A stretch of 64,000 bases of DNA, from NCBI GenBank assembly GCA_002429615.1, contig DJAN01000207.1, positions 1-64,000 on the forward strand, written 5' to 3'. How positions within the stretch are numbered: the first letter of the stretch is position 1; each line of letters begins with the position of its first letter. The notes beneath the pieces were generated by a model, which worked only from the letters and a program-made list of their open reading frames with translations, searched no databases and was not told where the DNA came from. Source of the stretch: Lysobacteraceae bacterium UBA6001. Lineage in GTDB: Bacteria > Pseudomonadota > Gammaproteobacteria > Xanthomonadales > Xanthomonadaceae. This document shows positions 17,517 through 25,710 of the stretch, piece by piece. The position numbers and the translations under genes were made by a program.

Positions 17517-18221
17517 TCACTCCAATGGTCGCGCTGTCGCGTGCCTAGGGGTAAGCGCGTCAGACCTGCCCCCTTGGCACGCCGTCAAATTGCGTGTTGC
17601 GACGCCACGACGCAGCATTTGATCGACTTCCAAGATGGAATGAGCATCGAGCTTGCGCATAGCCGAATACTTGTGCGCCTCAATCGTTCTCAATGACAAG
17701 CCCAACTGGTTGGCCACCACCCTGGAACGAACCCCTGTGCAAAGCCTGCGCAGGACTTCGAATTCGCGAGGTGTAAGCTCCCCCCAGGCAGGCACTTCCA
17801 CGCCCGCTGAGGAGTCGGGACAGACGAATCCGGCACCCCTGGCTACAAGCTGCACCGCTCGCAGCAGCTCGCTCGCGGGTCTTCCCTTGGATACGACCCC
17901 CGCTGCTCCTGCTTGAATCATCTTCCTTATGACGAAGCGGTCGACATGGGGAAAAAGGACGAGGACCGAAGCTGAAGACCTTGCCGCACAAAGCCTACCG
18001 ATTTTTTGAACGAGCAGCGGATTGACAACAGCGAAGCTCACAATGACTAGTTCGCAATCGCTCACCGAGTGAAGTCCGAGAAGCTCATCGGGGTGCGGTC
18101 CAAGCCGTGCATCCCACCCTCCATCTGACACGAGCTTAGCGATGCCCTCGGCAACGAGGATGTGCTCGTCACAGATCAGGACTGACCCACATTCCTGGAC
18201 ATCTTGCCCTTTCAAGGCCAT
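17517..18221 (-). CDS. LuxR/NarL-type response regulator
   Basis: A 234-residue protein. The N-terminal receiver-like domain (residues ~13-125, GSVLICDEHILVAEGIAKLV, VLVLFPHVDRFVIRKMIQAGAAGVVSKG) is followed by a C-terminal LuxR helix-turn-helix (~155-215, LTPREFEVLRRLCTG, VANQLGLSLRTIEAHKYSAMRKL). The usual phosphoacceptor Asp position reads LVIVSFAVV, with no Asp, so it may act without a kinase; none is encoded nearby. The start at 18221 has GGAG six bases upstream (ATG at 18257 is an alternative). Confidence 0.85.
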   Translation of the reverse strand: MALKGQDVQECGSVLICDEHILVAEGIAKLVSDGGWDARLGPHPDELLGLHSVSDCELVIVSFAVVNPLLVQKIGRLCAARSSASVLVLFPHVDRFVIRKMIQAGAAGVVSKGRPASELLRAVQLVARGAGFVCPDSSAGVEVPAWGELTPREFEVLRRLCTGVRSRVVANQLGLSLRTIEAHKYSAMRKLDAHSILEVDQMLRRGVATRNLTACQGGRSDALTPRHATARPLE

Positions 18222-18538
18222 GGGAGACTCCGCCCGGCCGTCGCCTTTATACAACATGCCGCAAGCGCGATCCGCGCTGGAACCGGGAATCTACCGAGGC
18301 GGCCTCAGTAGAAGTACTGAGCCGCCCCCGCCCATGGATTCGTAGAAAGGCGCGATGCTGGACACCTGATCGCCCCGAATACCTCGTGGGCCGAGCTGAG
18401 CGCTTGCGCCTCACGGGGCGCATTGTCTGCCCAGCCTGTAGGCGCGTGACGCTCGCGCCTCCACGGAGTCTCCACCCTGCCTAGACAGCGTTTTCATCCC
18501 CGCCGAAGAAAATCACGCCACTTCTTTTCGGAGGCACT
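18222..18538. other. 317-bp intergenic region with an imperfect palindrome
   Basis: Between the divergent response regulator and the 93-aa gene. GGCGGCCTCAGTA (18298-18310) and TACTGAGCCGCC (18315-18326) form an inverted repeat with one bulged base, 77 bp before the regulator start. It is a candidate autoregulatory site. No gene is seen. Confidence 0.4.
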
Positions 18539-18820
18539 ATGAACGGGGCGGTCGGTGTCGTGGTGAATGTGGAGGCGGTCATCAGGGATTGGAGCGCGCG
18601 GCATGCCTCCAGCCCTTACGCGCGGCTGGACTTCCAGCGCGATGTCGTGCCCGCATTGAAGGCCGCGTGCGATGCCTACCTCGCGTGCCACGGGGACCGG
18701 GAATGCATGCAGCTGCGCTATGACGCCCGGATGTCGTTGAGCGTGGGGCGCCGCACTTCGCCCCAGGAGACCGCTCGCATCGCGGATGAATGCTGGCGAG
18801 AGCTTCAGCTGACCCGTTGA
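18539..18820 (+). CDS. Small hypothetical protein, paralogue of the gene at 22823
   Basis: A 93-residue protein with a strong GGAGG site four bases before the ATG. It aligns along its length with the 101-residue product at 22823-23128: shared W(S/R)ARHAS, F.RD(I/V).P, AACD(A/S)YL(A/S)C, R..M..RY, and a C-terminal (S/E)CWR.L. It is predicted helical and soluble, with conserved Cys and Trp. Function unknown. Confidence 0.65.
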   Translation: MNGAVGVVVNVEAVIRDWSARHASSPYARLDFQRDVVPALKAACDAYLACHGDRECMQLRYDARMSLSVGRRTSPQETARIADECWRELQLTR

Positions 18821-18941
18821 CGACCCCGCAGATTGAATTATTCAAAGACATCGCGGCGCACATCACACGCAAGCGGTGCGTCGTTAACAGAAGGCCGCCT
18901 ACGTTGGCCCTCCCCCACCAACTTTTGAAGTGAGAGAGGAA

Positions 18942-19451
18942 ATGGCCATCAAGACCATCGAAGACCTGTTCATCCACGAGCTCTCGGATATCTACAGCGC
19001 CGAGAAGCAGCTGACGAAGGCGCTGCCGCGCTTGGCGCGGGCGGCCAGCAACCCCGAGCTGAGCACCGCCTTCGAGACCCATTTCGAAGAGACACAAGGC
19101 CAGGTCGAGAGGATCGACCAAGTCGTGGAGCTGCTCGGCATCCGCCTCAAGCGCATCAAGTGCGCGGCGATGGAGGGTCTGGTGGAGGAAGGCAAGGAAA
19201 TCATCGACTCGGTCGAAGAAGGGCCGCTGCGGGACGCGGCTCTGATCGGCGGGGCGCAGAAGGTCGAACACTATGAGATCGCGGCGTACGGCACTTTGGC
19301 CGCGCTCGCGAAGCAACTCGGGTATACCGATGCCCTTCCCCTCCTGTTGGACACGCTGGAGGAAGAGAAATCGACTGACGAAAAGCTGACCCTTCTCGCC
19401 AAGTCGGGAGGCAACGCCAAGGAAACTGCGGCAAGCCGAGCCGCGGCGTAA
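18942..19451 (+). CDS. DUF892/YciE-YciF family ferritin-like protein
   Basis: A 169-residue four-helix protein: MAIKTIEDLFIHELSDIYSAEKQL, then LARAASNPELSTAFETHFEETQ, GGAQKVEHYEIAAYGTLAALA and LLDTLEEEKSTDEKLTLLA. This is the DUF892 pattern with Glu and His (E-x-x-H, EHYE) at probable di-iron positions. Family members are induced by stress. A GAGAGGAA site precedes the ATG at 18942. It is accessory cargo next to the integrase. Confidence 0.88.
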   Translation: MAIKTIEDLFIHELSDIYSAEKQLTKALPRLARAASNPELSTAFETHFEETQGQVERIDQVVELLGIRLKRIKCAAMEGLVEEGKEIIDSVEEGPLRDAALIGGAQKVEHYEIAAYGTLAALAKQLGYTDALPLLLDTLEEEKSTDEKLTLLAKSGGNAKETAASRAAA

Positions 19452-19508
19452 TTCGGGACAAGGAATGCAGAGCGGCCCTCGGGGGGCCGCTCTGCAGCTA
19501 CGCGGGTC

Positions 19509-19738
19509 TCAGCTTCGATGAACCGGGGAGACGCCTTCGGGCATCAGGCCTGCGTTCTCCAAATGCCAGAGGGCGTACTGCCAGATGTAGATACCATCAG
19601 CGGCACGGCACTGCGCGGCAATGGAGCTCACTCGCTCGCGGAACCAGCCGTAGTCGAAATGATCTGCCCATCAGTGTGACCATCGAGTAATTCGCGGCAC
19701 AGTTGATCGATGAAAGCGGTGGCGATTACGCGACCCAC
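19509..19738 (-). pseudogene. Frameshifted small gene
   Basis: Two minus-strand frames join into one plausible protein: VGRVIATAFIDQLCRELLDG (from GTG 19738) and, after a one-base shift near 19665, ADHFDYGWFRERVSSIAAQC ... LWHLENAGLMPEGVSPVHRS ending at TGA 19509. The second part has no in-frame start (TGA directly upstream). The total span of 230 bases is not a multiple of three. Either an inactivated gene or a sequencing error. Confidence 0.5.
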
Positions 19739-19980
19739 GGGCCGGCTTCATTAGACAGCTCACGCACTATCCATCCGATACCTTGCGGCTCTATAAAAAG
19801 CCGTGCTTGGGAGCCTTTGCCATCACGGAACACCGCAATAGATGCACTCGAATTGAAGTCAACTAGCGCCCATTCACAATCGGGATGCTTGCGGTCGAGA
19901 TGGCTCCAGGCCGCACGGACGGGCTTGTTCATCTCTATCACTTCGGGATTCGAAGATCGACGCGAAGCTGCGTTGCTCAT
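19726..19980 (-). CDS. Small hypothetical protein
   Basis: An 84-residue protein. GGGAG lies nine bases before ATG 19980; a second start, MNKPVRAAW, is at 19932. Residues such as WALVDFNSSASIAVFRDGKG and FIEPQGIGWIVREL suggest a compact alpha/beta domain. It overlaps the frameshifted gene downstream. No family recognised. Confidence 0.5.
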   Translation of the reverse strand: MSNAASRRSSNPEVIEMNKPVRAAWSHLDRKHPDCEWALVDFNSSASIAVFRDGKGSQARLFIEPQGIGWIVRELSNEAGPWVA

Positions 19981-20469
19981 AACAGCGCTCTCCCGTTGAT
20001 ACTGCCCGACCGTAGAGCATAGTGCGCGAAGATTCTGCGAAATTTATCTAAGATTTACCCTATGCTTGGCGCCCCAGCACCCACGAACTCTATCTGAGGG
20101 CCCCAGCCTATTGAGCCGGAACAGGTCCGGCTCCCAGCCCGTGGGTTTGTCTACGCTCACCTGAGGCAGACCAAGAGCATTGGCTCCTTATCCCCGGCCT
20201 GAACAGGTGAGCCCCCAACGAGACCGACAGCGCACCTGCCCGGCAGGCCGCATGCGCCATTGAAGATCACCAGGGGCAGGCGCCCGGGCAGACTGGAATA
20301 TCGCAACACGCAGGTGCGTGGCAGCCCAGGCACACAACCCCAGTTGCAACGCGCTCGACGTTGTTGGAGGCTGCCTTGGCGGCATTCCGGGCTTTCTTCT
20401 TGACCCCGGCCGACCGATGCGCGCGCGGCTTGTCTGACAACGTCTTCCAGCCGAATGGAGAAGCAGGCA
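19981..20469. other. 489-bp region, no confident gene; nested inverted repeats
   Basis: Between the divergent genes at 19980 and 20470. It contains the hairpin GAGCCGGA-ACAGG-TCCGGCTC (20113-20133) inside outer arms CCCACG...CGTGGG (near 20080 and 20141), and a minus-strand frame with a TTG start (20267-20470) encoding a cysteine-rich peptide. Neither is firmly supported. Confidence 0.4.
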
Positions 20470-20751
20470 ATGCCGCAACTCACCAGAGCTCAGGCCTTCG
20501 AAGTCATGCGCCGACTATTCCCCGGGCTAGCTCTCCAGGAGGAGGACTACAGCTTGTTCCGTGTCACCTACAAGGCACGCGGCCACTCCCACGACCTCAG
20601 AATGTGGCTCCCCCGCTTCGCTACCGACATGGAAAGCCTACTGCGATGGCGACTCAATCTCTCTGCAGACGCCCGAATACTGGCAATTGAAAGAACCACC
20701 CCAACTGAAGAGCATGCAGCCCTGATTGCCTCCGGCCAGCCTGAAGACTAG
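20470..20751 (+). CDS. Small hypothetical protein
   Basis: A 93-residue protein beginning MPQLTRAQAFEVMRRLFPGL (ATG 20470, GGAG nine bases upstream; ATG at 20455 is an alternative). It is predicted helical with a central beta hairpin (YKARGHSHDLRMWLPRF). It is convergent with the gene ending at 20760. No family recognised. Confidence 0.5.
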   Translation: MPQLTRAQAFEVMRRLFPGLALQEEDYSLFRVTYKARGHSHDLRMWLPRFATDMESLLRWRLNLSADARILAIERTTPTEEHAALIASGQPED

Positions 20752-20759
20752 CCGCAATC

Positions 20760-20993
20760 TCAATCAGCAGCCTCTTTGTGTGAATCGATTTCTGCTCGAA
20801 GCTTTTCGATCGCAGCATCTGCTTCAACACCACTCACATCAAACAGCACTCGACGAAACTCGCGTGGCCCAGCCGCATAGAAATCACACGTATTCTTCTC
20901 AGAAAAGCTGTACCGATGGATTACGTATTCCCCTCGGAATTCGATGACCTCGTTCAAAGACCTGCATGCATCAATGAGCCATTCCGGATTCAT
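20760..20993 (-). CDS. Small hypothetical protein
   Basis: A 77-residue protein beginning MNPEWLIDACRSLNEVIEFR with a C-terminal amphipathic helix (VSGVEADAAIEKLRAEIDSH). It is the last of four adjacent minus-strand small genes (21851 to 20760). Weak ribosome site. Family unknown. Confidence 0.5.
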   Translation of the reverse strand: MNPEWLIDACRSLNEVIEFRGEYVIHRYSFSEKNTCDFYAAGPREFRRVLFDVSGVEADAAIEKLRAEIDSHKEAAD

Positions 20994-21005
20994 GAAAAAT
21001 CGAAC

Positions 21006-21245
21006 TCAACATCCGGAGCCCGCGCCACATCTCGCAGGACCGATGATAGGACCGAAAAAAGTTGATCGCGGCCAACTGAATTCCAGGACTCTGCCAGCTT
21101 CTTCGACGCCAAGAGACATGAGGCCACCAGTCGCCTTGCGTATCTGAGCTCGAATTCTATTGACATGAATACACCCGCAGTGAGAACAGACAGGTGCAGA
21201 CCGAAGGGCCTTCATCTGATTCGCGAGACAACTTAGTCTCAACAT
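21006..21245 (-). CDS. Small hypothetical protein with CxxC
   Basis: A 79-residue protein. GAGGTGT precedes ATG 21245; an alternative start at 21215 gives MKALRSAPVCSHCGCIHVNR. A single CSHCGC cluster near residue 20 could bind metal. It lies 12 bases before the next gene. No recognised family. Confidence 0.4.
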   Translation of the reverse strand: MLRLSCLANQMKALRSAPVCSHCGCIHVNRIRAQIRKATGGLMSLGVEEAGRVLEFSWPRSTFFGPIIGPARCGAGSGC

Positions 21246-21361
21246 ACACCTCAGAGCAACCTACCACGCGAGGATGCCCTCACAATCGCATTTCAGCTCA
21301 TCGCCTGGCCGATATCGCACCTGGGAATCCGGCCCATCTCCTCTACTACGCCTTAGATAAG

Positions 21362-21616
21362 TTATGCCGCGGCAGCGCAACTCAGCACTACTTGCTGATC
21401 TGCGGCAGCCCTCATCAAGGAGTCCAGCCAGCGCCTTGCAGCGGCTTGGCTTTTTATTAGCTGCCCAAGGTCATCGCATAGGCAATAGGCACAGAGTTGC
21501 CCTCCCGGACTAGAACATCCACACCTCTTGCATGGCGCCATCGTGGTTATTGAGGGGTGGCGAAGCTGATGGGTTATCTGCCCCATGAGCGCGTCAGCAG
21601 CGGCTTGCTTGAGCAT
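21362..21616 (-). CDS. Small zinc-ribbon-like protein
   Basis: An 84-residue protein (ATG 21616, GGAG eight bases upstream; ATG at 21640 is an alternative). A central four-cysteine knuckle, CKRCGCSSPGGQLCAYC, looks like a small zinc ribbon, followed by a helix (GQLIKSQAAARRWLDSLMRA). Function unknown. Confidence 0.5.
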   Translation of the reverse strand: MLKQAAADALMGQITHQLRHPSITTMAPCKRCGCSSPGGQLCAYCLCDDLGQLIKSQAAARRWLDSLMRAAADQQVVLSCAAAA

Positions 21617-21683
21617 GTCTTTACTCCGACTGGAGTGCAAAGGGCTGCGACAAAGCGCAGCCCCTGTTGCTCAATCATCGAGT

Positions 21684-21851
21684 TTAAACAGCCTTGTTGG
21701 ACTCATTCTTTTCACGATGATCCGCAGCCGCATCCTTGCTCTTCTCACCAGGCAACTGATGACTCTGTTGCTGCTGACCCTTCTTATCCGAGTCTTTCAC
21801 ATCAGGACTTCCACCCTGCTGGCCCTGGCGAACCTGCTCATTGCTAGACAT
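21684..21851 (-). CDS. Small hydrophilic Gln/Lys-rich protein
   Basis: A 55-residue protein with a strong AGGAG site six bases before ATG 21851. The sequence starts MSSNEQVRQGQQGGSPDVKD and ends DHREKNESNKAV. It is extremely hydrophilic and has no predicted hydrophobic core, resembling small disordered stress proteins. It heads the minus-strand small-gene cluster. Confidence 0.6.
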   Translation of the reverse strand: MSSNEQVRQGQQGGSPDVKDSDKKGQQQQSHQLPGEKSKDAAADHREKNESNKAV

Positions 21852-22095
21852 CATCTACTCCTACGCGATGGAATCACCGCACCCGCACCATGCTCCCCAC
21901 GCCGTTACCAGCGAGTGAGGTCCGCACATCGCATGCGCACAGAATGTGTTGGCTTATTGCCAGAATAGAGAGTACGGTCAACTTGAACCTACTCTTTCCC
22001 GTCCTGGCCGCCCGACAGATGGCGCACCCAGAACGTTCTTCAGCGTGGGCAACTTCAAGACTGCTATGACGCCACCGCCCCCACTGGAGATCGAC

Positions 22096-22530
22096 ATGCA
22101 ATCGCGCGGAAGCCACCAGTACACATCGTACCGCTCACTAAGCAACAAGATTTCTTCAGATCAGCTCGCTACCGACCTGAGTGCATTCCAGCGGCGCGGA
22201 GGGCAGATCGAGAGGCTTGAGACGACGTCTGTTTTGCGCAGGATTCCGCTTAGGAACTCCGAAACCACTGATACCAGCGGGCACGAGCAAAGCCAGATTG
22301 GCGCCATGAAACATATCCTCGAAAAGCGCTCCATCGAAGGCCGACACGACGGGAGCGAATTCTTGGTTGAGGCTTGGCTCCGTGAAGGATTAGAAGCCTT
22401 TGTTCATCGTGTCGACGTTGATCGTATTCCGATACCTGCAGGGCACCTCCCTGTATGCATGGGGATGACTGCCGCCCTGGAAATGGGAGCACACTTGGCC
22501 CGCGATTTCATCGACTCCAGGCACATCTAA
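22096..22530 (+). CDS. Hypothetical protein
   Basis: A 144-residue protein starting MQSRGSHQYTSYRSLSNKIS; GGAG lies six bases before ATG 22096, favouring it over upstream in-frame ATGs (22066, 21946). The first part contains AFQRRGGQIERLETTSVLRR, the second FLVEAWLREGLEAFVHRVDV. Family not recognised. Confidence 0.5.
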   Translation: MQSRGSHQYTSYRSLSNKISSDQLATDLSAFQRRGGQIERLETTSVLRRIPLRNSETTDTSGHEQSQIGAMKHILEKRSIEGRHDGSEFLVEAWLREGLEAFVHRVDVDRIPIPAGHLPVCMGMTAALEMGAHLARDFIDSRHI

Positions 22531-22643
22531 CGCCGCCTAGCCTCAAAGGAAATAGCACCAGTCGTTCGGCCTCTGCCTAATGGAGGCCGTACGCAGTAGA
22601 TGCTGTTCTCCCCCACTCAACAGCACTCAATGCGGAAGCAGCC

Positions 22644-22820
22644 ATGACACCCCGGGAGCTTCAAATCGAAGAGCTACTTCAAGACCTTGAAGAAATCGTC
22701 CAACGGCGAGGCACGTCTGCAAACGACGAGGCCCAGGGCTATCGAGTGGCACCGGTATCTGAGGGCGACATTCTTCGCCAGATTCGCATCCGCCTAGCAC
22801 GCTTTCGACAAGGATATTGA
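22644..22820 (+). CDS. Small helical hypothetical protein
   Basis: A 58-residue protein starting MTPRELQIEELLQDLEEIVQ and ending LRQIRIRLARFRQGY. It is charged and helical, probably coiled-coil forming. It ends two bases before the GTG of the paralogous small gene at 22823, so the two are coupled. Confidence 0.55.
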   Translation: MTPRELQIEELLQDLEEIVQRRGTSANDEAQGYRVAPVSEGDILRQIRIRLARFRQGY

Positions 22821-22822
22821 TC

Positions 22823-23128
22823 GTGAACGACCTCTCACACGTGATCATTGACGTTGATTCCATGGTCTCCTCGTGGCGCGCGCGGCACGCTAGCGGCGAA
22901 CTTGGGGACTTGATGTTCGAGCGGGATATTGCACCGCTAGTTCGCGCTGCTTGCGACTCCTACCTCTCCTGTGGCGGCGCACGCCCTCAGATGAATCAGC
23001 GATATCAGAGGCAGGTGGAATACATGGTTAGGGTACGCGCCACCTCTCGACAAGTGGACTGCGTTGCGGAGAGCTGCTGGCGCACACTCGAAATTCAAGT
23101 GAAAGAACCATCTGTGGCGCGCCCCTAA
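22823..23128 (+). CDS. Small hypothetical protein, paralogue of the gene at 18539
   Basis: A 101-residue protein. GTG 22823 is preferred over TTG 22817 because it has AAGGA eight bases upstream and aligns exactly with the start of the 93-residue paralogue (both have 18 residues to the first conserved Trp). Shared elements are WRARHAS, FERDIAP, AACDSYLSC, MNQRY and ESCWRTL. The C-terminus is extended by about eight residues. Function unknown. Confidence 0.65.
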   Translation: MNDLSHVIIDVDSMVSSWRARHASGELGDLMFERDIAPLVRAACDSYLSCGGARPQMNQRYQRQVEYMVRVRATSRQVDCVAESCWRTLEIQVKEPSVARP

Positions 23129-23339
23129 GGCTGGCCGCCGCTGGCATAGCCGTAACTTAGTGCCGGCGTCCGCACCGATGGGTTGCCTTGACCTCGATCC
23201 GTTCCTTGTATGTCCATGCGGCCTGCCTGCCCGCCGGCGGATCGCACCAAGAATCCTCGCCGTGAAAGTGATCTCGGCGCTGACCCATGGCCTACGCCAG
23301 CAAGTGCCTTATGCTGCCGTCTCGGTGGGAACACAGTGC

Positions 23340-23573
23340 CTATACGGTTAGTTCTAGGAGTTGAAGGTTCGGCGCCAGTTCGATGACACGTCCGCCCTGA
23401 ACCCACACGTTGTAAGGGATGGCGCCGCCCAGCTGTCCCAGCGCGCGGAACTGCCCGCCATCAAAGCCAGCGAGGCTGCTGGTTCCGTCAGGATTGTGGG
23501 TTGTGACCGTCGCCAGGATGCGCGGCGAGCCCTCGATCAGGTCGCCGAACTGGGCCCAAAGATCAGTCCGCAT
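23340..23573 (-). CDS. Phage tail-region hypothetical protein
   Basis: A 77-residue protein (MRTDLWAQFGDLIEGSPRIL ... VIELAPNLQLLELTV), the last gene of the structural operon, overlapping its upstream neighbour by 11 bases. The pattern PRILATVTTHNPDGTSSLAG and GRVIELAP is typical of small tail-tip accessory proteins. Exact role unknown. Confidence 0.65.
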   Translation of the reverse strand: MRTDLWAQFGDLIEGSPRILATVTTHNPDGTSSLAGFDGGQFRALGQLGGAIPYNVWVQGGRVIELAPNLQLLELTV

Positions 23574-25368
23574 CGGTGTAGTGCCTCTCTAGGGTGATCG
23601 TCTGCTCGATGACGCAGGCGCTGTCGTCCATCCGCGCGTCGATCCGCAGGCCCGTGCACAGACCATGCCACGTGCCCGAGGCGGACTGAAACTCCACCAG
23701 GTCCAGTGGTAGAACCCTTCCTACTTGGCCGCCCGAAAGCGGCGCTGAGAACAGCGGAATGACCAGGTCAATCGCCGCCTGCTCGCCGCGATCGCCAAGG
23801 ACATTTCGCCCACGCTCGGCACCTGCCGCAGCCGTGTTGATGAGCGGACTGGTGACCTGGCCAGCGTAGAGCGTGCCCGCCTCGGCGGCGCGGCGCACCC
23901 GACAGGTGACGCCCTTCCCCTCCAGCTCGCCGGTCACCACGACCGCGTCGTACTTCGGCACGCTGCGCACCTGCAGGCTTTCCGTCAGCACGATGTCGTC
24001 TTGAAGGATTACATCCGGCTGGGTGTTCAACCAATCCCAAGGGCTGGCCGGGTAGCGCGGCACCACTCGTAGCGCAAGGCTGGCGGGATCGGACTGGACC
24101 ACCGCGCCGCTGGCCTCGGCTAGCTTGCTGATGGCGTCCAGCGGCGTGCTGGCGTCGTAGAACCAGGCGCCGGCGGGAACGATCCAATCCACGGTGTCGT
24201 AGCTGGCGCCGTAGCCGGTGTCGGTGAGCTCCTCATCGACCAGCTGCGCCACGCTTCGATCCTCGGTCGTCGCCTTCGCGCGGGCCGGCGCGTAAGGCGC
24301 GGCGAGCAGCGCGGTGCGCGAGCGACCGCTGAGCGTGACACCCCCACCCTGCCACTCGCGGCGGGTCGCGTAGCTCTCGATCACCGCGGTCCACAGGTAC
24401 CCGTTGAGGTTTACCTCCACGACCTGCGGTCCTGAGGCCGTCGGCCGCAACAGCGCCAGTTGCTTGCTGTCGGCCAGCTCGATGTCGAAGCTGTAGCCCC
24501 ACGTGTCGACGCCGGCGGTGATGCCAAGCGATTCGACCTCGATCGGCGTACGGTCCGGCAGGCGCACGACGGAAACGGTATTGATCACGACATAGGTCTT
24601 CCGTTGCGGGCGCACGGCATAGCAGGCCGTCACGCCGAGGTTGAGAGGTGCCAAGCCGCCGGCGCCCATGACAGGGCAGCCAAGGTCCAGGACCAGCGCG
24701 TTTCCGGGCGGGAAGGGCGAAGGATCGGGATCCGGCGGCGGAGGCTCGGGAGGCCGAACGATCCACGGCAACCGGCGGCCCAGCCCCCAGGGGATGCGCG
24801 TCGAGCGGCGCGCCCCGCCAGGATTGAGCCACCGCATCCCCCGCGCGCCGACGGCGTTGCCGAGGACTCCGCGCCACCGCATCGCCACGTCGTGTCTCGA
24901 CGCGCCTGGCGCGGACCACGAGATGCCATGGCCGCTTCGCTCCAGGCCCATCACTTGCCAGGGAAGCTCTCCTCTCTGCCGGGCTTGCGGCAGATTCATC
25001 CATCGCAGGAGATCACCGCGCGCCGCTACGGCCATAGCGCCATGCCAAGCCATGATCTGCTCGGCACGCAACCCAGGTGGCCGTTGCCACGCGATGCTCG
25101 AACTGGCGCGACTCACGGCAGCACTGCCGTGCCAGCTGAACGCCGATAGCGGTCGCCGCGACTGGGCCTGCCCCCATTGCAGCGTGGCCGCGCGTCGCGT
25201 CCCGGCGGCCGGCGCCCACGCGCTGCTCCAGGTGTTGCGCAGGCCACGGATGACAGACTCGGGCGGCTCGTAGTTCCACGGCACGCCCAGATTGAGCTCG
25301 ACGCGATCCCCGCCGCCGACGAACAGCGGCCCGAGATTGAGATCGACAGCGCGCCCGGCAGCAGCCAT
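23563..25368 (-). CDS. Phage tail-tip/hub-like protein
   Basis: A 601-residue protein. The N-terminal ~200 residues are Trp/Arg/Ala-rich and compositionally biased. The rest (from about residue 215) looks like a tail hub/baseplate domain: RKTYVVINTVSVVRLPDRTP, YSFDIELADSKQLALLRP, VAQLVDEELTDTGYGASYDT, and YDAVVVTGELEGKGV. It follows the large tail protein genes, as expected for distal tail components. Overlaps its upstream neighbour by one base (TGATG). Assignment is by context. Confidence 0.6.
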   Translation of the reverse strand: MAAAGRAVDLNLGPLFVGGGDRVELNLGVPWNYEPPESVIRGLRNTWSSAWAPAAGTRRAATLQWGQAQSRRPLSAFSWHGSAAVSRASSSIAWQRPPGLRAEQIMAWHGAMAVAARGDLLRWMNLPQARQRGELPWQVMGLERSGHGISWSAPGASRHDVAMRWRGVLGNAVGARGMRWLNPGGARRSTRIPWGLGRRLPWIVRPPEPPPPDPDPSPFPPGNALVLDLGCPVMGAGGLAPLNLGVTACYAVRPQRKTYVVINTVSVVRLPDRTPIEVESLGITAGVDTWGYSFDIELADSKQLALLRPTASGPQVVEVNLNGYLWTAVIESYATRREWQGGGVTLSGRSRTALLAAPYAPARAKATTEDRSVAQLVDEELTDTGYGASYDTVDWIVPAGAWFYDASTPLDAISKLAEASGAVVQSDPASLALRVVPRYPASPWDWLNTQPDVILQDDIVLTESLQVRSVPKYDAVVVTGELEGKGVTCRVRRAAEAGTLYAGQVTSPLINTAAAGAERGRNVLGDRGEQAAIDLVIPLFSAPLSGGQVGRVLPLDLVEFQSASGTWHGLCTGLRIDARMDDSACVIEQTITLERHYTDAD

Positions 25369-25709
25369 CAGTCCACCATGGGCGCGGGATAGACCCAGTC
25401 CTGGATCGCCGAGTTCGCCCGCTTCAAGCGATCCGTGGCCACCACGGTGAACTGGAGCTCGGTGTTGAGGTACGGCACCCGCCAGCTGCCATCGGGCTTG
25501 GACCAGGTGCGCGCGACCACCTGGTAGGTGTTGGGCTCGAAGACGGTGATGTCGACGCGGGCGGGCACATTAAGAATGCGCGCGCGCCCGTCGGCTTCGC
25601 CCTCCTCCGTCGGCGCGTCTCCTCCCAAGTAACCGGTGCCGCCGAAGGCGGTGTGATTAGCCTGCTCTGCAGCCAGTAAAAGCACGTGCGCCAAAAGCTC
25701 ATAGGCCAT
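25368..25709 (-). CDS. Phage tail-region protein
   Basis: A 113-residue protein. After a helical N-terminus (MAYELLAHVLLLAAEQANHT) it has a beta-rich part (ARVDITVFEPNTYQVVARTW, GSWRVPYLNTELQFTVVATD) resembling a small carboxypeptidase-regulatory or Ig-like domain. Located between tail genes, so probably a tail-tip or fibre accessory protein. Confidence 0.6.
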   Translation of the reverse strand: MAYELLAHVLLLAAEQANHTAFGGTGYLGGDAPTEEGEADGRARILNVPARVDITVFEPNTYQVVARTWSKPDGSWRVPYLNTELQFTVVATDRLKRANSAIQDWVYPAPMVD

Positions 25710-25710
25710 G

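Noticed and set aside
23129-23339. Extra gene between the cargo and tail regions
   Set aside because: Short frames on both strands lack ribosome sites and coding-like residues.
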